Positions 8,377 through 16,874 of a stretch of DNA of 21,688 nt are shown here, piece by piece (position 1 is the first letter of the stretch; the number at the start of each line of letters is the position of its first letter). This stretch comes from an uncultured Verrucomicrobiales bacterium (lineage in GTDB: Bacteria > Verrucomicrobiota > Verrucomicrobiae > Limisphaerales > CANJSG01). The DNA lies in assembly GCA_946480965.1 (NCBI GenBank), contig CAMLMI010000033.1, positions 1 through 21,688 on the forward strand, read 5' to 3'. The notes under the pieces were generated by a model. That model was given only the letters and a program-made list of their open reading frames with translations. It had not been told where the DNA came from and made no database searches. The translations under genes were made by a program, and so were the position numbers.

Positions 8377-9000
8377 ATGAAAAAGATTCTCGGCATTGTT
8401 CTCCTTGGTTTGGTCGCCCTCGTGGCGGTGGTGGGGCTCGGCGGTTGCCGCGCCTACAACGGGCTCGTGGCCAAGTCGCAGGCCGTGGACAGCCAATGGG
8501 CCCAGGTGGAGAACGTCTATCAGCGGCGGGCCGATCTCATCCCCAACCTGGTGAACACCGTCTCCGGCGCGGCCAACTTCGAGAAATCCACCATCACCGA
8601 GGTCACCGCCGCCCGCGCCTCGGTCGGCCAGCTCAAGATCACGCCCGGGCAGGCCCCGCTCACCGCCGAACAATTGAAGCAGTTCCAGGCCGCGCAGGAC
8701 GGGTTGTCCTCCGCGCTGTCCCGGCTGCTCGTCGTGGCCGAGAAGTATCCCGACCTGAAAGCCACGGCCAATTTCCGCGATCTCCAGGCCCAGCTCGAAG
8801 GCACGGAGAACCGCATCACCGTCGAACGTCAGCGCTTCAACGAAGTGGTCCAGTCCTACAACACCTCGGTGAAGCAGTTCCCGAACGTGCTTTTCGCCGG
8901 GTTGTTCGGCCATCAGACGCGGCCCTATTTCCAAGCCGCTCCGGGCAGCGACCAGGCGCCCAAGGTGGAGTTCAACTTCGGCCAACCGGCGGCCCAATAA
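8377..9000 (+). CDS. lemA: LemA family protein
   Basis: This 207-residue protein has one N-terminal hydrophobic segment followed by the helical LemA domain. The LemA signature is clear: NGLVAKSQAVDSQWAQVENV, then RRADLIPNLVNTV at about residues 51-63. The end of the hydrophobic segment reads LGGC (Cys24), which fits a lipobox, so the protein may be a lipoprotein rather than a simple membrane-anchored one. The ATG at 8377 (MKKILG) is preferred over ATGs at 8326 and 8368 because it starts right before the hydrophobic segment; none has a good Shine-Dalgarno. The LemA molecular role is poorly understood. The gene leads a tight cluster with two TPM-domain genes, a widely conserved arrangement. The 113 bp upstream hold only a short inverted repeat (CCGGTT/AACCGG near 8346-8359). 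Confidence 0.93.
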   Translation: MKKILGIVLLGLVALVAVVGLGGCRAYNGLVAKSQAVDSQWAQVENVYQRRADLIPNLVNTVSGAANFEKSTITEVTAARASVGQLKITPGQAPLTAEQLKQFQAAQDGLSSALSRLLVVAEKYPDLKATANFRDLQAQLEGTENRITVERQRFNEVVQSYNTSVKQFPNVLFAGLFGHQTRPYFQAAPGSDQAPKVEFNFGQPAAQ

Positions 9001-9010
9001 TTCCTCCGCC

Positions 9011-9985
9011 GTGAACGACTGTTCCCCTTCGCTGTCCGCGTCCGTCCTTCGGCGGATTGGCCTGCTCGTCGGACTCCTCGCGATGTTCCTTGCAGCCCTT
9101 GACGGTCGGGCAGCCACTCCGTTGCCGCCCGCGCCGGAGCGCTACATCGAGGACCAGGCCGGCGTGCTCCTGTCCGAGGTCCGCGAACGCCTCGTCCAAC
9201 GGCTCGACGCCTTCGAGCGCGAAACCTCCAGCCAGATCGTGGTCGCGACCTACCGCCGTCTTCCGCCCGGCGCGGAGCTGAACGACTACGCCAACCGCCT
9301 GTTCCAAGCGTGGAAGATCGGCCAGGCCGGGAAGGACAACGGTGTGCTTCTGCTGATCTTCACCGACGACCGCAAGCTGCGCATCGAGGTTGGCTACGGA
9401 CTGGAGGGCGCGATCCCCGACGCCTTGGCCAAACGGATCATCGAGGAACGGATCACGCCCCGCTTCCGCTCGGGCGACTACGGCGGGGGCATCGAGGAAG
9501 GCGTGGCGGCTCTGATCGAAGCGTCCAAGGGCGAATATCAGGGCACGGGACGAACGATGGCCTCGCGGGCGCTGCGCTCCAAGTTGCTGCCCTTTGCTTT
9601 CGTGGCGCTCATCGGCGGGGCCGTGATCGGCGCTCTGGTGCGGTTGAAGGTGGGCGCGGCGGTCACGGGCACGGAACGCGCAAGCGACGCCCTGTGGGGC
9701 GCGCTCATCGGTGGCTTCGGCCATCTTTTGGCCGTTCTGCTGCTGGGCACCCAGAAGGCGGACGGAACGGTCATCGTGCTCGTCATTACCTGGATTCTGC
9801 TGCTGGCCACGCGCAACGGCATCGAGTTCGGCAATGGCCACCGCCGCCAACACGGTGGCTGGACCGGAGGTTGGGGCGGTGGCGGCTCCGGCGGCTGGGG
9901 TTCCGGGGGCGGCTTTGGCGGCGGCGGAGGCTTCAGCGGGGGTGGGGGCCGTTCCGGCGGCGGTGGCGCGAGCGGCGGTTGGTGA
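9011..9985 (+). CDS. TPM domain protein with glycine-rich C-terminal tail (YgcG-like)
   Basis: This 324-residue protein carries a signal peptide ending near DGRAAT (about residues 30-36), then a TPM domain (about 40-175) with YIEDQAGVL, QIVVATYRRL, DNGVLLLIF and LRIEVGYGLEGAIPD. Two to three hydrophobic segments follow (about 194-272) and a low-complexity Gly/Ser/Trp tail (about 280-324), a hallmark of YgcG-like proteins. The TPM domain is extracytoplasmic by this topology. The start is GTG at 9011, only 10 bp after the lemA stop. It gives a good signal peptide; the first downstream ATG lies inside the hydrophobic core. Function is not established; TPM proteins have been linked to phosphatase activity and photosystem II repair in plants, and to LemA in bacteria. 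Confidence 0.9.
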   Translation: MNDCSPSLSASVLRRIGLLVGLLAMFLAALDGRAATPLPPAPERYIEDQAGVLLSEVRERLVQRLDAFERETSSQIVVATYRRLPPGAELNDYANRLFQAWKIGQAGKDNGVLLLIFTDDRKLRIEVGYGLEGAIPDALAKRIIEERITPRFRSGDYGGGIEEGVAALIEASKGEYQGTGRTMASRALRSKLLPFAFVALIGGAVIGALVRLKVGAAVTGTERASDALWGALIGGFGHLLAVLLLGTQKADGTVIVLVITWILLLATRNGIEFGNGHRRQHGGWTGGWGGGGSGGWGSGGGFGGGGGFSGGGGRSGGGGASGGW

Positions 9986-9992
9986 GATTCCC

Positions 9993-10427
9993 ATGAGACC
10001 GAAATCCTTTCTCGAACAGCTCAACGACACGACGATCCTCCAGGCCATCGCCGACGCCGAGGCCCGTTCCTCCGGCGAAGTCCGCATCTATGTGACGCGC
10101 CACGCGGCCAAGGACGTCCTAGCCGAAGCCGCCGAAGCCTTCACCCGCCTCGGCATGCGCCGGACCGCGCTGCGCAACGGCGTCCTCCTCTACTTCGCTC
10201 CGAAATCCCAGCAGTTCGCCATCGTCGGCGACGAAGCCATCCACGCCCGCTGCGGCCAGGAATTCTGGACCCAGGTCAGCGCCGCGATGTCCGACCGTTT
10301 CAAGGCGGGCGAATTCACCACCGGCGTGCTCGCCGGCATCACCCGCGTCGGCGAACTGTTGGCCAAACATTTCCCCCGCTCCGGCGATGACCGGAACGAA
10401 CTGCCCGACCGCGTCGAGCGCGATTGA
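9993..10427 (+). CDS. Second TPM domain protein, short form without signal peptide
   Basis: This 144-residue protein has a TPM fold with IADAEARSSGEVRIYV, RNGVLLYFAP, FAIVGDEAIH and FTTGVLAGI, matching the core of the preceding TPM protein but without signal peptide, membrane segments or Gly tail. It should therefore be cytoplasmic or bind its membrane partner. The ATG at 9993 lies 7 bp after the upstream stop, and a weak GGTGAG precedes it, so it is clearly the third gene of the lemA operon. LemA, a long TPM and a short TPM protein in this order is a known bacterial arrangement, suggesting that the three act together in the envelope. Downstream is a palindromic repeat element (10439-10546) whose hairpins could end the transcript. 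Confidence 0.88.
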   Translation: MRPKSFLEQLNDTTILQAIADAEARSSGEVRIYVTRHAAKDVLAEAAEAFTRLGMRRTALRNGVLLYFAPKSQQFAIVGDEAIHARCGQEFWTQVSAAMSDRFKAGEFTTGVLAGITRVGELLAKHFPRSGDDRNELPDRVERD

Positions 10428-10438
10428 GCCGGTGCAAG

Positions 10439-10546
10439 GTAGGTCAGGCTTCCAGCCTGACCCGGAGGGCGTGGACCGGGTCGAACGCCTAACCGTCTGG
10501 GTGGCTCCGCCCAGACTTCGCGGACAGGCTGGAAGCTCAGTCCTAC
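10439..10546. repeat. MITE/REP-like element with imperfect terminal inverted repeats
   Basis: The 108-bp stretch begins and ends with about 24-bp imperfect inverted repeats (10439-10461 and 10523-10546) that share the exact core GCTTCCAGCCTG. The left end is itself a hairpin, GGTCAGGCT-TCC-AGCCTGACC (10443-10463). The middle has another, GTCTGGG/CCCAGAC (about 10495-10515). It carries no ORF. Ends of this kind suggest a non-autonomous mobile or REP-type element, but only one copy is present here, so repetition in the genome is an inference. It occupies most of the gap between the lemA operon and argG. Confidence 0.7.
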
Positions 10547-10589
10547 AGCGGCGGATGCCCGTTAGAATCCCCTTTCCACGCGGGTTCCG

Positions 10590-10618
10590 TTGCCCTTCAC
10601 TTTGGACCGCTTTTTTAT
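10590..10618 (+). promoter_or_regulatory. Possible argG promoter
   Basis: TTGCCC (10590-10595) and TTTTAT (10613-10618) are separated by 17 bp and resemble -35 and -10 boxes. Transcription would start about 6 bases later, at or next to the argG ATG (10625), implying a very short or absent leader. There is no Shine-Dalgarno upstream of argG, which is consistent. The match is weak and could be chance. Confidence 0.25.
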
Positions 10619-10624
10619 CCGAAC

Positions 10625-11869
<1,245 letters not shown>

Positions 11870-11913
11870 TCGCCGTCGCCGCCGAGGTGCCGAGGCGGAT
11901 CTCCGATTGCAAC

Positions 11914-11952
11914 CGCCGCTCCGGGAAACTGGAGCGGCGTTCATCTTTTTCT
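11914..11952 (+). terminator. Rho-independent terminator of argG
   Basis: A perfect 9-bp stem CGCCGCTCC (11914-11922) / GGAGCGGCG (11931-11939) encloses the loop GGGAAACT and is followed by TTCATCTTTTTCT. It lies 45 bp after the argG stop. The remaining gap to 12162 holds a short CCGGGC/GCCCGG hairpin near 11966-11983 and no convincing gene. Confidence 0.85.
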
Positions 11953-12090
11953 CGGGCAGCGCAGTCCGGGCGCTTTTGCCCGGTGGTAGTTAGAGTTTAG
12001 GCGAGCCCCGGAGTTTCATGAGCAGCGCCAATTTCACGCTCGCCTGCACGCTTCGGACCGTTGGACTCCCACGGCAAGGCGTTCGGAAAC

Positions 12091-12118
12091 TTGGAATCCT
12101 TTAACCCAATTGTATTCG
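12091..12118 (+). promoter_or_regulatory. Possible promoter of the exported protein gene
   Basis: TTGGAA (12091-12096) and TATTCG (12113-12118), 16 bp apart, lie in a locally AT-richer patch and would place transcription start about 38 bases before the ATG at 12163. The -10 box is a poor match, so this is only a candidate. Confidence 0.2.
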
Positions 12119-12162
12119 AGTCGCCGCTTTATTGGATGCGAGAAAGACGCGGAAGAATGACG

Positions 12163-13197
12163 ATGAAACTGTTTAACGTTTTGGCTTTGGTCGTGGCCAT
12201 CACCACCTGCCGGATTCAGGCCGGTGAATGGCGACTGGTCGGCGAAGTGCAACTGGGCGATGGCGCATGGGTGCCGATCGAATCGCAGTCTGACACGGTC
12301 GATACGCGGACTGCGTCGGGGCCTCAGCTCCTTGTTCCCGGAAGACCCGGATCGACCTCCGTCCCCGGTCCAGCGTCGCTGGGCGGAAAGGCGAACGGCC
12401 CCGGCTGGACCTACCATGTCGCCATCAAGGAATTCCAGTTCGTGCCAACCTTCGGCCAGTTGAAGTTCGCCGTCGCGGAGGACTACACGGTCGCCCAATA
12501 CGCGGTCTGGGAATCGTCCGCCAAGACCTACTCCTTGCAGGCCGATTTCACGAACCGATGCTACTACGTGACGCTGGAGCGCAACTCCTTGGCGCCTTCG
12601 TCCGGTGCCCCGATGCGCGTCCGCTTCACGATCCTGCGCCACGTCCCGGCGCCCGAATTGATCATGGCGGAGGACGCCTACAACTACTCGGTGACGGAGT
12701 CGTTCAACTTGGGCTTCCTGCCGGTTCCCTTGATCGGAAAGGTCTATCTTCAGACCAAGGAAGGCACCAACGACTGGACGAATTTCTCAGTGATCGGCAC
12801 ATGGTTTGAACGAGGGAATTCAATCGTCGTTTTCGGTCCCACTTCAGGACGATGGACCGACCCGACACTCAGCAAGCGATCACCGGTGAGGCTGTTCCGG
12901 CTCCATCAGGTTCCTTTCGATCCCATCTCCCATACCAATGTCACCCATGAGATCGAGGTGGCCGGTGTGCAAACACAGATGGACTATCTGACCTTCGGAG
13001 AGGACTGCCGCACGCTGATCGCGCGTCCTCGGTGGGTGGTTCCGTCTGGGTCCGGCCAGATCGAACTCGGCGTCCGCTTCAGCAACGGCAAATTGAGCAT
13101 GACCAAGATCATGGGCTCGTCGCCGTTTATCGTCAGCGACATCCAAAGGTGGTCGGTCGGGGCGTCAAACTGGGTCATCTACGCGAAACGCCCGTGA
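12163..13197 (+). CDS. Exported protein of unknown function
   Basis: I do not recognise this 344-residue protein. An N-terminal signal peptide is visible (MKLFNVLALVVAITT, probable cleavage near RIQAG, residue 21), so it should be secreted or periplasmic. The rest has no further membrane span and looks beta-rich, with many Val/Thr/Tyr-rich stretches. A Pro/Gly-rich linker occurs at about residues 55-80, then a stretch of about 90 residues (about 85-170), then a C-terminal half with WTNFSVIGTW and GQIELGVRFSNG. The ATG at 12163 is chosen over TTG 12061 and ATG 12157 because GGAAGA (12151-12156) is a well-placed ribosome binding site and the signal peptide begins directly. The gene uses more A/T-ending codons than its neighbours, a possible sign of recent arrival. 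It is convergent with the PEP-CTERM protease; the stops are 36 bp apart. Confidence 0.75.
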   Translation: MKLFNVLALVVAITTCRIQAGEWRLVGEVQLGDGAWVPIESQSDTVDTRTASGPQLLVPGRPGSTSVPGPASLGGKANGPGWTYHVAIKEFQFVPTFGQLKFAVAEDYTVAQYAVWESSAKTYSLQADFTNRCYYVTLERNSLAPSSGAPMRVRFTILRHVPAPELIMAEDAYNYSVTESFNLGFLPVPLIGKVYLQTKEGTNDWTNFSVIGTWFERGNSIVVFGPTSGRWTDPTLSKRSPVRLFRLHQVPFDPISHTNVTHEIEVAGVQTQMDYLTFGEDCRTLIARPRWVVPSGSGQIELGVRFSNGKLSMTKIMGSSPFIVSDIQRWSVGASNWVIYAKRP

Positions 13198-13233
13198 TGC
13201 GCCCGGACCGCTCGTAACCGGTCGGAAAAACGC

Positions 13234-14148
13234 TCAACCGCGACGGCGAATCTGCTTCCGCCCGAGGAAGAGCAGCCCGGCCGCGCCGACCAACGCGGCC
13301 GCCGAAGGCTCGGGCACCTGCACGGCCACCACGCTGGAGATCCAGGAGTAGTTCGCCGCGAGCGAGGTGGAGTAGAGGGAGCTGGGCTTGTCGTTGGCTG
13401 ACTCGCTGTGGAAGGTGCTGGCGCGATAGAGGCCGCCCTTGTCGAAGATCGCCGCGTTGAACGCAGTTCCTCCGAGCGTCGTGCTGAAGGGGCCTTCCAC
13501 CGCGTAGTTGATGCCCGCGAGCTTCCACACGCCGTCGTCCAGGATGAAGGTGCCGCCGCCGGAGTCGCCCGCCGAGAAGTGCGCCTCGTTTTCTCCGCCG
13601 TTGGCGTCGAACTTGAAGGTGATCAGGCTGCCAGCGGAGAACACGGTGTTCTCGCCCCAGCGCTGCACGCCGTCGCCCGCGCCCCAGTTCCAACCCTTGA
13701 GTTCGCCGTTGACCACGACCTCGCTGCCGCGCTGGGTGCCGCGTCCGATGATGACCGCGCTCGCTCCGGCCGCCGGGGTCGTGTCGAGGATCGGCGCGTA
13801 GTCGCTGAAGGTGCCTTCGACCGTCCACACGGCGAGATCTCCCTTGGTGACGACGCCGGTGGTCCGGTAGCTGACCCCGTTGAAGGTGAAGCTCTGGCCG
13901 ACGCTGCCGCCGACGTGCGTCGCGGTGATGAACTGGTTCGGCGAAATCGTCGTGCCGTTGACCCCGCCCCAGAAGCCGGTCCATTGCCAGCCGCTGTTGG
14001 CCAGGTCGCCGGTCGGCGCGGTCGTGTTGTGCGTCGGGTCGTCGGTCGAATAGAAGATGACGGCGCCCGCTTCGCGCGGCAGTCCGCATCCGATCACCGC
14101 GCACCCGAGGGCGATCACGCCCCATCCCTTTGAAATTCTGCGTTCCAT
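13234..14148 (-). CDS. PEP-CTERM-anchored trypsin-like serine protease
   Basis: This 304-residue secreted protein begins with a signal peptide (basic MERRISKGW, hydrophobic core, cleavage near REAGA, residue 28). A chymotrypsin-fold protease core follows with a readable triad: His78 in ITATHVGG, Asp104 in KGDLAVW and Ser196 in SAGDSGGGTF. The C-terminus is a PEP-CTERM signal: VPEPS at about 278-282, a hydrophobic helix and a basic end QIRRRG. This tail directs exosortase processing and surface or exopolysaccharide association. The usual Cys after the His (TAAHC) is replaced by Val, so the common disulfide is absent. The ATG at 14148 is chosen over one at 14199 because it gives a standard signal peptide. 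No exosortase gene is in the window. The 14149-14403 gap to the divergent acetyltransferase gene should hold both promoters, but no clear boxes were found. The protease may be regulatory, self-processing or degradative; sequence does not say. Confidence 0.88.
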   Translation of the reverse strand: MERRISKGWGVIALGCAVIGCGLPREAGAVIFYSTDDPTHNTTAPTGDLANSGWQWTGFWGGVNGTTISPNQFITATHVGGSVGQSFTFNGVSYRTTGVVTKGDLAVWTVEGTFSDYAPILDTTPAAGASAVIIGRGTQRGSEVVVNGELKGWNWGAGDGVQRWGENTVFSAGSLITFKFDANGGENEAHFSAGDSGGGTFILDDGVWKLAGINYAVEGPFSTTLGGTAFNAAIFDKGGLYRASTFHSESANDKPSSLYSTSLAANYSWISSVVAVQVPEPSAAALVGAAGLLFLGRKQIRRRG

Positions 14149-14403
14149 AAACGTCGTCCGTCCGTGAATCCGCTTCCTACCGAGCGGTGGTTTGTCCATC
14201 CGGCGTCCGTGCCGGGCGACGAAGTCGAGCCGATCACCGTGATCGACCGTCCCGCAGGTGCGGTAGCTCGCCTCGTGCCATGTTCATCGGCCCGGCGGGT
14301 GCTTGCTTGAGCTCGGATCGACCGGAGAACTCGCAGGCACCGCTGGTTGAAGGGGATAGGGACGGGCATTGCGCCCCGTGGCGTTGTTCCGGATAGTCCT
14401 CCC

Positions 14404-15324
14404 GTGAATCGTTCGGTCACCCAGCTCACCGAAGAACTGCTGCATTCCTACGCGCGGCTCGGCGGAATCAACCACCTCGACGGGAAAAATTTGCCGTCCA
14501 AGACCGCCGTCACCCGGCTCACCTGCCAATTGCTGCAGCTCGTCTTCCCCGGCTTCTTCGAGGAGAAGCCCCTGCATTCCTCCGAACTGAAGATCGAAAC
14601 CGCCACCCGGCTGGACAGCGTGGCCGGCGATCTGGAGGACGAAATCTCCAAGGCGCTGGAACACGCCCCGCCCACCGGTGCCGAACGCCGCTCTCTCCGC
14701 GGCCTGTCCCGCGAGCTCACTCTCCAGTTCCTGGCCGAACTGCCCCGGCTCCGAGAGCTGCTCCAGACCGACACCGAGGCGGCCTTCAACGGCGATCCCG
14801 CCGCGTTGAGCAAGGAGGAGGTCATTGTCGCCTATCCTTTCATCGAGGCCATCGCCGTCCAGCGCCTCGCCCACCAGCTCTATCGCCAGCAGGTCCCGCT
14901 CATTCCCCGCATCATGACGGAATGGGCCCACGCCCGGTCCGGCATGGACATCCATCCGGGCGCGACCATCGGCACGCACTTCTTCGTGGACCACTGCACC
15001 GGCACCGTCATCGGCGAGTCCACGGTGATCGGGAACCACGTGAAGCTGTATCAGGGCGTCGGCCTCGTGGCGCGTTCGCTCGCCGCCGGCCAGGCGCTCA
15101 AGGGCACCAAGCGCCATCCCACGCTGGAGGACCGCGTCACCATCTACGCGAACGCCACCATCGTCGGCGGCGACACCGTCATCGGCGAGGGCAGCACCAT
15201 CGGCGCGAGCGTCTTCCTCATGCAGAGCGTGCCGCCGAACTCGCTGGTCATCGCGGGCGAGGCCAACGTGAAGGTCCTCACCAAGACCCAGCGCGCCCAG
15301 TCGGAGATCGATTTCCAGATCTGA
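14404..15324 (+). CDS. cysE: Serine O-acetyltransferase
   Basis: This 306-residue enzyme transfers acetyl from acetyl-CoA to L-serine, giving O-acetylserine for cysteine synthesis in the cytoplasm. The N-terminal helical domain (about 1-165) is followed by a left-handed beta-helix of hexapeptide repeats (about 180-290). Catalytic and substrate residues are visible: Asp182 and His184 (MDIHPGATIG), Asp196/His197 (DHCTGTVIGE) and His238 (KRHPTL). The long N-terminal domain resembles EpsC-type serine acetyltransferases. The GTG at 14404 is preferred; the frame is also open to a TTG at 14347, which would add residues without family similarity. Neither has a clear Shine-Dalgarno. No O-acetylserine sulfhydrylase gene is nearby. 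A repeat element with hairpins lies 23 bp after the stop and may end the transcript. Confidence 0.92.
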   Translation: MNRSVTQLTEELLHSYARLGGINHLDGKNLPSKTAVTRLTCQLLQLVFPGFFEEKPLHSSELKIETATRLDSVAGDLEDEISKALEHAPPTGAERRSLRGLSRELTLQFLAELPRLRELLQTDTEAAFNGDPAALSKEEVIVAYPFIEAIAVQRLAHQLYRQQVPLIPRIMTEWAHARSGMDIHPGATIGTHFFVDHCTGTVIGESTVIGNHVKLYQGVGLVARSLAAGQALKGTKRHPTLEDRVTIYANATIVGGDTVIGEGSTIGASVFLMQSVPPNSLVIAGEANVKVLTKTQRAQSEIDFQI

Positions 15325-15347
15325 GGCGGGAAACCAATCCCAGAACC

Positions 15348-15449
15348 AACCCGCCCTTGAACCCTCCAAGGAGGGGATAAGGCAGTCCGTGTTTTGAGTG
15401 CCGGACGCGCGTCATCGATTCCCCTCCTTGGAGGGGTCAGGGGTGGGTT
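15348..15449. repeat. MITE-like element with 30-bp terminal inverted repeats
   Basis: Bases 15348-15377 and 15420-15449 are inverted copies of each other with 27 of 30 positions matching. Each end contains its own palindrome (CCCTCCAAGGAGGG on the left, CCCCTCCTTGGAGGGG on the right), so either one long stem or two small hairpins can form. The centre of about 42 bp contains GTCCG/CGGAC and no ORF. The sequence differs from the element at 10439-10546. From general memory, ends of this kind recur between genes in many bacterial genomes; copy number cannot be judged here. It lies between cysE and the efflux operon, and the rest of that gap (to 15611) shows no gene. Confidence 0.78.
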
Positions 15450-15611
15450 CCAGGCATCCACACAGCCGGGTTGCCCGGGAAAAACCGGTTGAATCCGTTT
15501 CCGGACGGAGCGCGTCTGATTCCCCGTCCGACTTCCGTCCGCGAACCGTTGCTTGCGACCCGCGAGAAATGCTGTTTCGTGTGGGCGCGCCCGGATCTCG
15601 AATAACACGAC

Positions 15612-16874
15612 ATGCCCGCTTTACCCCAGAGTCCCCTGCCCGCGCGGCTCCTGCCGCTGCTCCTCGCCGCGCTGCTGCCCGCGTGTTCGCAGGAAAAGCC
15701 GACGCAAGGCCGCCCGCCCCGCGAGGCCCGCGAGGTCATCGTCATGTCCGCCGAGCAACGCCCAATGGAGCGCGTCATCACCGCGCTCGGCTCCCTTGAA
15801 GCCATCGACCAGGCCACCGTCAGCATCAAGACCACCGGCCGTCTCCGCAGCCTCACCGTCGATGTCGGCAGCCCCGTCCGCGCCGGCGACGTGATGGCGC
15901 AGGTCGAACCCCGCGACTACGAGCTGCGTCTCCAGCAGGCCACTGCCGCCCTCGCGCAATCCCGCGCCCGCGTCGGCCTGCCGCCGGAGGGCGACGACGA
16001 CGCGATGAAGCCCGAGACCGTGCCGTCCGTCCGCCAAGCCAAGGCGTTGCTCGACGAAGCCCGCAACACGCTCGAACGCATCCAACGCCTGCAGGCCGAG
16101 AAGATCAGCTCCCAGGCGGATCTCGACGCCGCTTCGGCCAACTTCGAGGTCGCCCAGACCCGCCACGAGACCGCGCTCCAGGAAGCGCGCGAGCTCCAGG
16201 CCGTCCTCGCCCAGCGCCGCGCCGAATTCGAGATCGCCCAGCAACAGCTCACCGACACCCAGCTCCGCGCGCCCTTCGACGGCGTGGTGCAGGAAAGACT
16301 GGCCCATCGCGGCGAATTCCTCGCCTCGGGCAGTCCGGTTCTGACGCTGGTCCGCGTCGATCCGCTCCGCCTCCGCATCGAGGTTCCGGAACGCGACGCC
16401 GCCAAGGTGCAGGCCGGCCAGGCCGTGCGGTTGCGCTTGGAAGGCCAGACCAACGTCTTGGAGGCTCCCCTGCTCCGCACCAGCCCCGCGCTCAACAGCC
16501 GCACCCGGATGCTCCTGGTCGAAGCCGATTTCCCGAACGCCTCCGGCCAGCTCCGCGCCGGGTCGCTCGCCCGCGCCGAAATCGTGGTCGAAGCCGCCGC
16601 GCCGACGTTGGCCGTGCCCGCCGATGCGCTCGTCACCTTTGCCGGCACGGAGAAGGTCTTCCTCGTCTCCACCAACGACACCGCCCTGGAACGCCGCGTC
16701 GAGACCGGCCGCCGGTCCGGCGACTGGATCGAGATCCTCAAGGGCGTGCCGCCCGGCGCGCCCGTGATCCGCCAGCCCGGCGGCATCCAGACCGGAGATC
16801 CCGTGAAAGTCCGCCGCGCCGACGGTTCCCTCACCACCCAACCCGCCTCCGCGTTCCATGCAAAAGCTGGCTGA
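15612..16874 (+). CDS. RND efflux periplasmic adaptor (membrane fusion protein)
   Basis: This 420-residue HlyD/AcrA-type adaptor bridges an inner-membrane RND pump and an outer-membrane channel. The N-terminus is a lipoprotein-type signal ending LLPAC (Cys25), placing it on the periplasmic face. The barrel-sandwich half (GRLRSLTVDVGSPVRAGD, about 75-100) is followed by a long alpha-helical hairpin rich in Ala, Gln, Glu and Arg (about 105-215), then the second half (LRAPFDGVVQERLAHRGEFL). The beta-barrel and membrane-proximal domains follow to about 400. The ATG at 15612 directly precedes the signal. The reading frame overlaps the permease start by 17 bp (16858-16874), showing a translationally coupled operon. 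No TetR or MarR regulator and no TolC-like channel gene is in the window. Confidence 0.93.
   Translation: MPALPQSPLPARLLPLLLAALLPACSQEKPTQGRPPREAREVIVMSAEQRPMERVITALGSLEAIDQATVSIKTTGRLRSLTVDVGSPVRAGDVMAQVEPRDYELRLQQATAALAQSRARVGLPPEGDDDAMKPETVPSVRQAKALLDEARNTLERIQRLQAEKISSQADLDAASANFEVAQTRHETALQEARELQAVLAQRRAEFEIAQQQLTDTQLRAPFDGVVQERLAHRGEFLASGSPVLTLVRVDPLRLRIEVPERDAAKVQAGQAVRLRLEGQTNVLEAPLLRTSPALNSRTRMLLVEADFPNASGQLRAGSLARAEIVVEAAAPTLAVPADALVTFAGTEKVFLVSTNDTALERRVETGRRSGDWIEILKGVPPGAPVIRQPGGIQTGDPVKVRRADGSLTTQPASAFHAKAG

Noticed and set aside
9850..9983. GGC-rich tandem repeat
   Set aside because: It is the in-frame code for the Gly-rich tail of the TPM protein, a normal family feature, not a separate DNA repeat.
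12018..12104. 28-codon ORF after GGAG (ATG at 12018)
   Set aside because: It is too short to judge, shows no recognisable motif, and ends before the exported-protein gene. The GGAG could be chance in GC-rich DNA.
14347..14403. TTG start for the serine acetyltransferase
   Set aside because: It adds 19 residues rich in Gly and Pro with no similarity to the family; GTG 14404 fits better.
14149..14403. Riboswitch in the divergent gap between the protease and cysE
   Set aside because: Several short inverted repeats are present, but no known riboswitch core could be matched on either strand.
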